NCBI GenBank assembly: GCA_030824255.1
Contig: JAVBYB010000448.1
Coordinates: 1 to 7,952 of the forward strand
Direction of reading: 5' to 3'
Length of the DNA stretch: 7,952 bases
Source of the DNA: a bacterium
GTDB taxonomy: Bacteria > Pseudomonadota > Alphaproteobacteria > Caulobacterales > Hyphomonadaceae
This document shows, in pieces, positions 6,255 to 7,952 of this stretch; the first letter of the stretch is position 1, and every line of letters starts with the position of its first letter. The notes beneath the pieces are model-generated. The model ran no database searches and was not told where the DNA came from. It worked only from the letters and a program-made list of their open reading frames with translations. The translations under genes were made by a program, and so were the position numbers.

Positions 6255-7700
6255 TCACTTCCGTTTCAGTAGCTCCTTCAGGCGTGAAACGTCGGCGCCG
6301 ACGCGGGTGAATGACATCCATGCGCCGGTGGCGCATGCGAGGGTGACAGCGGCCAGCAGGATGAGCGTGATGATGTCCCACACCGGGCGGGCGCGCATGA
6401 AAGCGAAGTCGAGACTGTGCAGGCCGCTTTCCCACCAGCGATAACGCTTCGACGTCGCGTCAATGATGCGGGCGTCGCCGGTCGTCGCGTTGAAGTAGAC
6501 GTGAGTCTGGTCGGGGTCCTGCAGCGTCAGCCGATAGACCGGGAAAGTCACAGGCTGTTTGTGCCCGTAATAGTAGTCGTCCTCCTGGGTCAGGACGTCG
6601 AGTTTGGCCGAGGCGAGTAGGCCCCCGCGGGCCTGCATTCCGGCTTCGAGTTCGTCTTGCGTGAGGGGCGCATGGCCATTCGCCCCAAGACGCGTTTCTG
6701 TTCCATCTCGCCCGATGGCGATAAGGTAGGGCTTGCCCATGAAGGGCGCGGCGCGGAGTGTGACCGCGCCTGCAAGGGCGGGGGTGGCCCTGGCGTGGTC
6801 AATGATGGCGAGGGCGTCTCCCCATGTCATCGTGCTGGTTACCTGATCGCGCTCGATGGCGGACTTGCTTTCGAGCAGGCCCCAGGGGCTCATGGTGAGA
6901 AGGCCCGAGAACGTCCAGGTGAGCACGAGGACGCCGGCGAATGTGCCAAGCACATGGTGCCACATCCATATCGGGCGGTTGCGATAGGGCCACCATTTTC
7001 CCGAGCGGCCGCGCAGGCGGATAAAGCCGATGATCATCCCCGTGATGACGAGGAAGCAGCCGACCGCGGACGACCAGATCACCAGGTCATTCCAGAGCGG
7101 CGGGTTCTCGCGGATGACAGTGGGGTAGAGCCAGTGCGGGATCGCGCCCAGCCACGTCCAGAAGCGTTCGTGGCCGTTGGTGTCCTGCACGATCTCGCCG
7201 GTCTTGCCGTTGACGTAGACGCGGCTGGTCGCTGCGTCGTCAAACTCAACCTTCCAGAGCGGTTGCCAGCGACGCGCACCCTGCACGCTCCACTGGTCGT
7301 TGTGGATGGTGGTGAGCTTGACGATACTGCCGGAGATGTTGTTGCCGATGGCATAGATCTCCGCGACATCGCGGACGGCGGTTTCGGAGAGAGGCGTCAG
7401 TTCGGCGCCAGCGGCGAGATCATAGGTGGCGGGTCCGCCGTCTGCGATGGTGCGCAAGATGGGCGCGCCGTTCAGCATCTCGATCCGTGCGTTGATCAAC
7501 GGATCGGTGAGGGCGAGCGGGATCTCGTTGCAGCATTGCGCGAGGTTGAGGGATTCGAGCCCTGCCTGACGTTCGTGTGGCGAGGTGGAGGGGTAGGGCT
7601 GGTACATCATCACGAAGCCGGAGATGCACCACAACGTCATGAGAACGCCCAGCACCACGCCGACATACCGGTGCACGATGATGAGCGATTTCAGGATCAT
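6255..7700 (-). CDS. PepSY-domain transmembrane protein, probable siderophore/iron reductase
   Basis: A 481-residue inner-membrane protein of the PepSY_TM family. Four hydrophobic helices are visible at about residues 7-33, 206-227, 246-271 and 441-465. Two periplasmic PepSY-like repeats lie at about 148-172 (VYVNGKTGEIVQ) and 386-413 (VYFNATTGDARII). Histidines at His10, His189, His248, His249 and His427, at or near helices, could be heme ligands, as in the related siderophore reductase FoxB. The window-edge gene upstream is a TonB-dependent receptor, the usual partner, so reduction of an imported ferric chelate is the likely role; the substrate is unknown. The frame is open to base 7934, but the ATG at 7700 (MILKSLIIVHRYVGVVLG) matches the family N-terminus. 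It has no Shine-Dalgarno and follows a strong hairpin by 7 nt. Confidence 0.9.
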   Translation of the reverse strand: MILKSLIIVHRYVGVVLGVLMTLWCISGFVMMYQPYPSTSPHERQAGLESLNLAQCCNEIPLALTDPLINARIEMLNGAPILRTIADGGPATYDLAAGAELTPLSETAVRDVAEIYAIGNNISGSIVKLTTIHNDQWSVQGARRWQPLWKVEFDDAATSRVYVNGKTGEIVQDTNGHERFWTWLGAIPHWLYPTVIRENPPLWNDLVIWSSAVGCFLVITGMIIGFIRLRGRSGKWWPYRNRPIWMWHHVLGTFAGVLVLTWTFSGLLTMSPWGLLESKSAIERDQVTSTMTWGDALAIIDHARATPALAGAVTLRAAPFMGKPYLIAIGRDGTETRLGANGHAPLTQDELEAGMQARGGLLASAKLDVLTQEDDYYYGHKQPVTFPVYRLTLQDPDQTHVYFNATTGDARIIDATSKRYRWWESGLHSLDFAFMRARPVWDIITLILLAAVTLACATGAWMSFTRVGADVSRLKELLKRK

Positions 7701-7707
7701 CGTACAT

Positions 7708-7753
7708 GACGGGCGCTGCACCTGGCGGGGAGGAGCCAGTTGCGGCGCCCGTC
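7708..7753 (-). repeat. Long hairpin between TonB receptor and PepSY genes
   Basis: Arms 7708-7726 and 7735-7753 pair over 19 positions with one mismatch and one G-T wobble, around an 8-base loop (7727-7734, GGGGAGGA on the + strand). Outer bases are GACGGGCGC/GCGCCCGTC and inner bases CTGGC/GCCAG. It fills most of the 58-bp spacer and ends 7 nt before the PepSY ATG. No T-run follows on the minus strand, so it is not a standard terminator; an mRNA-stabilising or translation-limiting element fits better, but that is inference. Confidence 0.8.
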
Positions 7754-7758
7754 CCTTC

Positions 7759-7952
7759 CTAGAAGGCGTAGCTGTAGGAAACGTGCAGCGTTTGCGGCAC
7801 GCCACGGAATCCGAACACGAACGCTGGCGTCGTGTCGAAGCCGGCAGACGGCGCGGAGCGGCCGGCGCTCGTGCGGTAGGTCTCGTCGAACGCGTTTTCG
7901 AGCCGCGCCGTGAGTTTGTGCTTCTGATCCGCATCGATGAAGACGTGTGCGG
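7759..7952 (-). CDS. TonB-dependent outer-membrane receptor, C-terminal fragment
   Basis: Only the last 63 residues and the TAG stop (7759-7761) are in the window; the gene continues past the right edge. The end of the protein reads KLTARLENAFDETYRT, then GVPQTLHVSYSYAF. This is the typical last strands of a TonB-dependent receptor barrel: the ENxFDExYRT segment and a terminal aromatic Phe that directs barrel assembly. Such receptors import ferric siderophores, heme, cobalamin or other ligands across the outer membrane with energy from TonB; the ligand cannot be told from this piece. It lies 58 bp upstream of the PepSY gene on the same strand with only a hairpin between them, so they likely form one operon, with the receptor first. 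Confidence 0.87.
   Translation of the reverse strand, partial: AHVFIDADQKHKLTARLENAFDETYRTSAGRSAPSAGFDTTPAFVFGFRGVPQTLHVSYSYAF

Noticed and set aside
6196..6272. AGGAGGAGGA followed by a 15-codon + strand frame starting at 6225
   Set aside because: The spacing from the purine run to the ATG is too long for a ribosome binding site, and the frame ends inside the 3' end of the PepSY gene; judged chance.
6657..7709. 350-codon + strand open frame opposite the PepSY gene
   Set aside because: No domain is recognisable and composition is Asp/Gly/His/Arg-rich; the opposite strand has four clear membrane helices and PepSY repeats.
7701..7934. Upstream extension of the PepSY frame to 7934
   Set aside because: The extra 78 codons are Arg/Ser/Thr/Pro-rich, cross the hairpin and overlap the receptor's C-terminus in another frame; the family N-terminus starts at 7700.

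Overview
The window is GC-rich and densely coded, with frequent GTG starts. Gene content and style point to an alphaproteobacterium, probably of the Caulobacterales/Hyphomonadaceae or a related aquatic lineage. This placement is inferred from argF and hslO being neighbours, from a HisKA_2-type kinase and from the TonB/PepSY iron-type module; no rRNA is present to confirm it.

Layout, left to right: the 3' nearly complete part of argF (+); a convergent pair transcribed leftward, folE followed 5 bp later by a single-domain BLUF blue-light receptor (-); a GAF/HisKA_2 histidine kinase (+) divergent from folE; a C-factor-like short-chain dehydrogenase (-) convergent with the kinase; and, divergent from that, a small DUF2256 zinc-ribbon-like protein followed by hslO/Hsp33 (+). 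A perfect 13-bp hairpin with a T-tract ends that unit. Next comes a Prx5-type peroxiredoxin (+). A terminator reading leftward then closes a minus-strand pair: a TonB-dependent receptor, of which only the last 63 residues are in the window, and a four-helix PepSY membrane protein. No stretch longer than 300 bases lacks a gene.

Two themes stand out. First, in many alphaproteobacteria argF and hslO sit next to each other. Here about 3.6 kb lies between them, carrying BLUF, a divergent FolE, a CsgA-like SDR, DUF2256 and a sensor kinase. From general knowledge of LitR/ChrR-type light and singlet-oxygen regulons, FolE, SDR and DUF2256 proteins often accompany photolyase/cryptochrome genes, so this block looks like a light-response cassette without a photolyase in view. 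Second, the flanking genes Hsp33 and Prx5 are peroxide-defence genes, and the TonB receptor/PepSY pair is a probable iron or metallophore uptake and reduction module. A joint light/oxidative-stress/iron role for the region is an inference from gene content and is not shown by the sequence.

The strongest non-coding signals are a 19-bp near-perfect hairpin between the TonB receptor and PepSY genes, a 16-bp perfect inverted repeat at the centre of the SDR/DUF2256 divergent region, and two intrinsic terminators.
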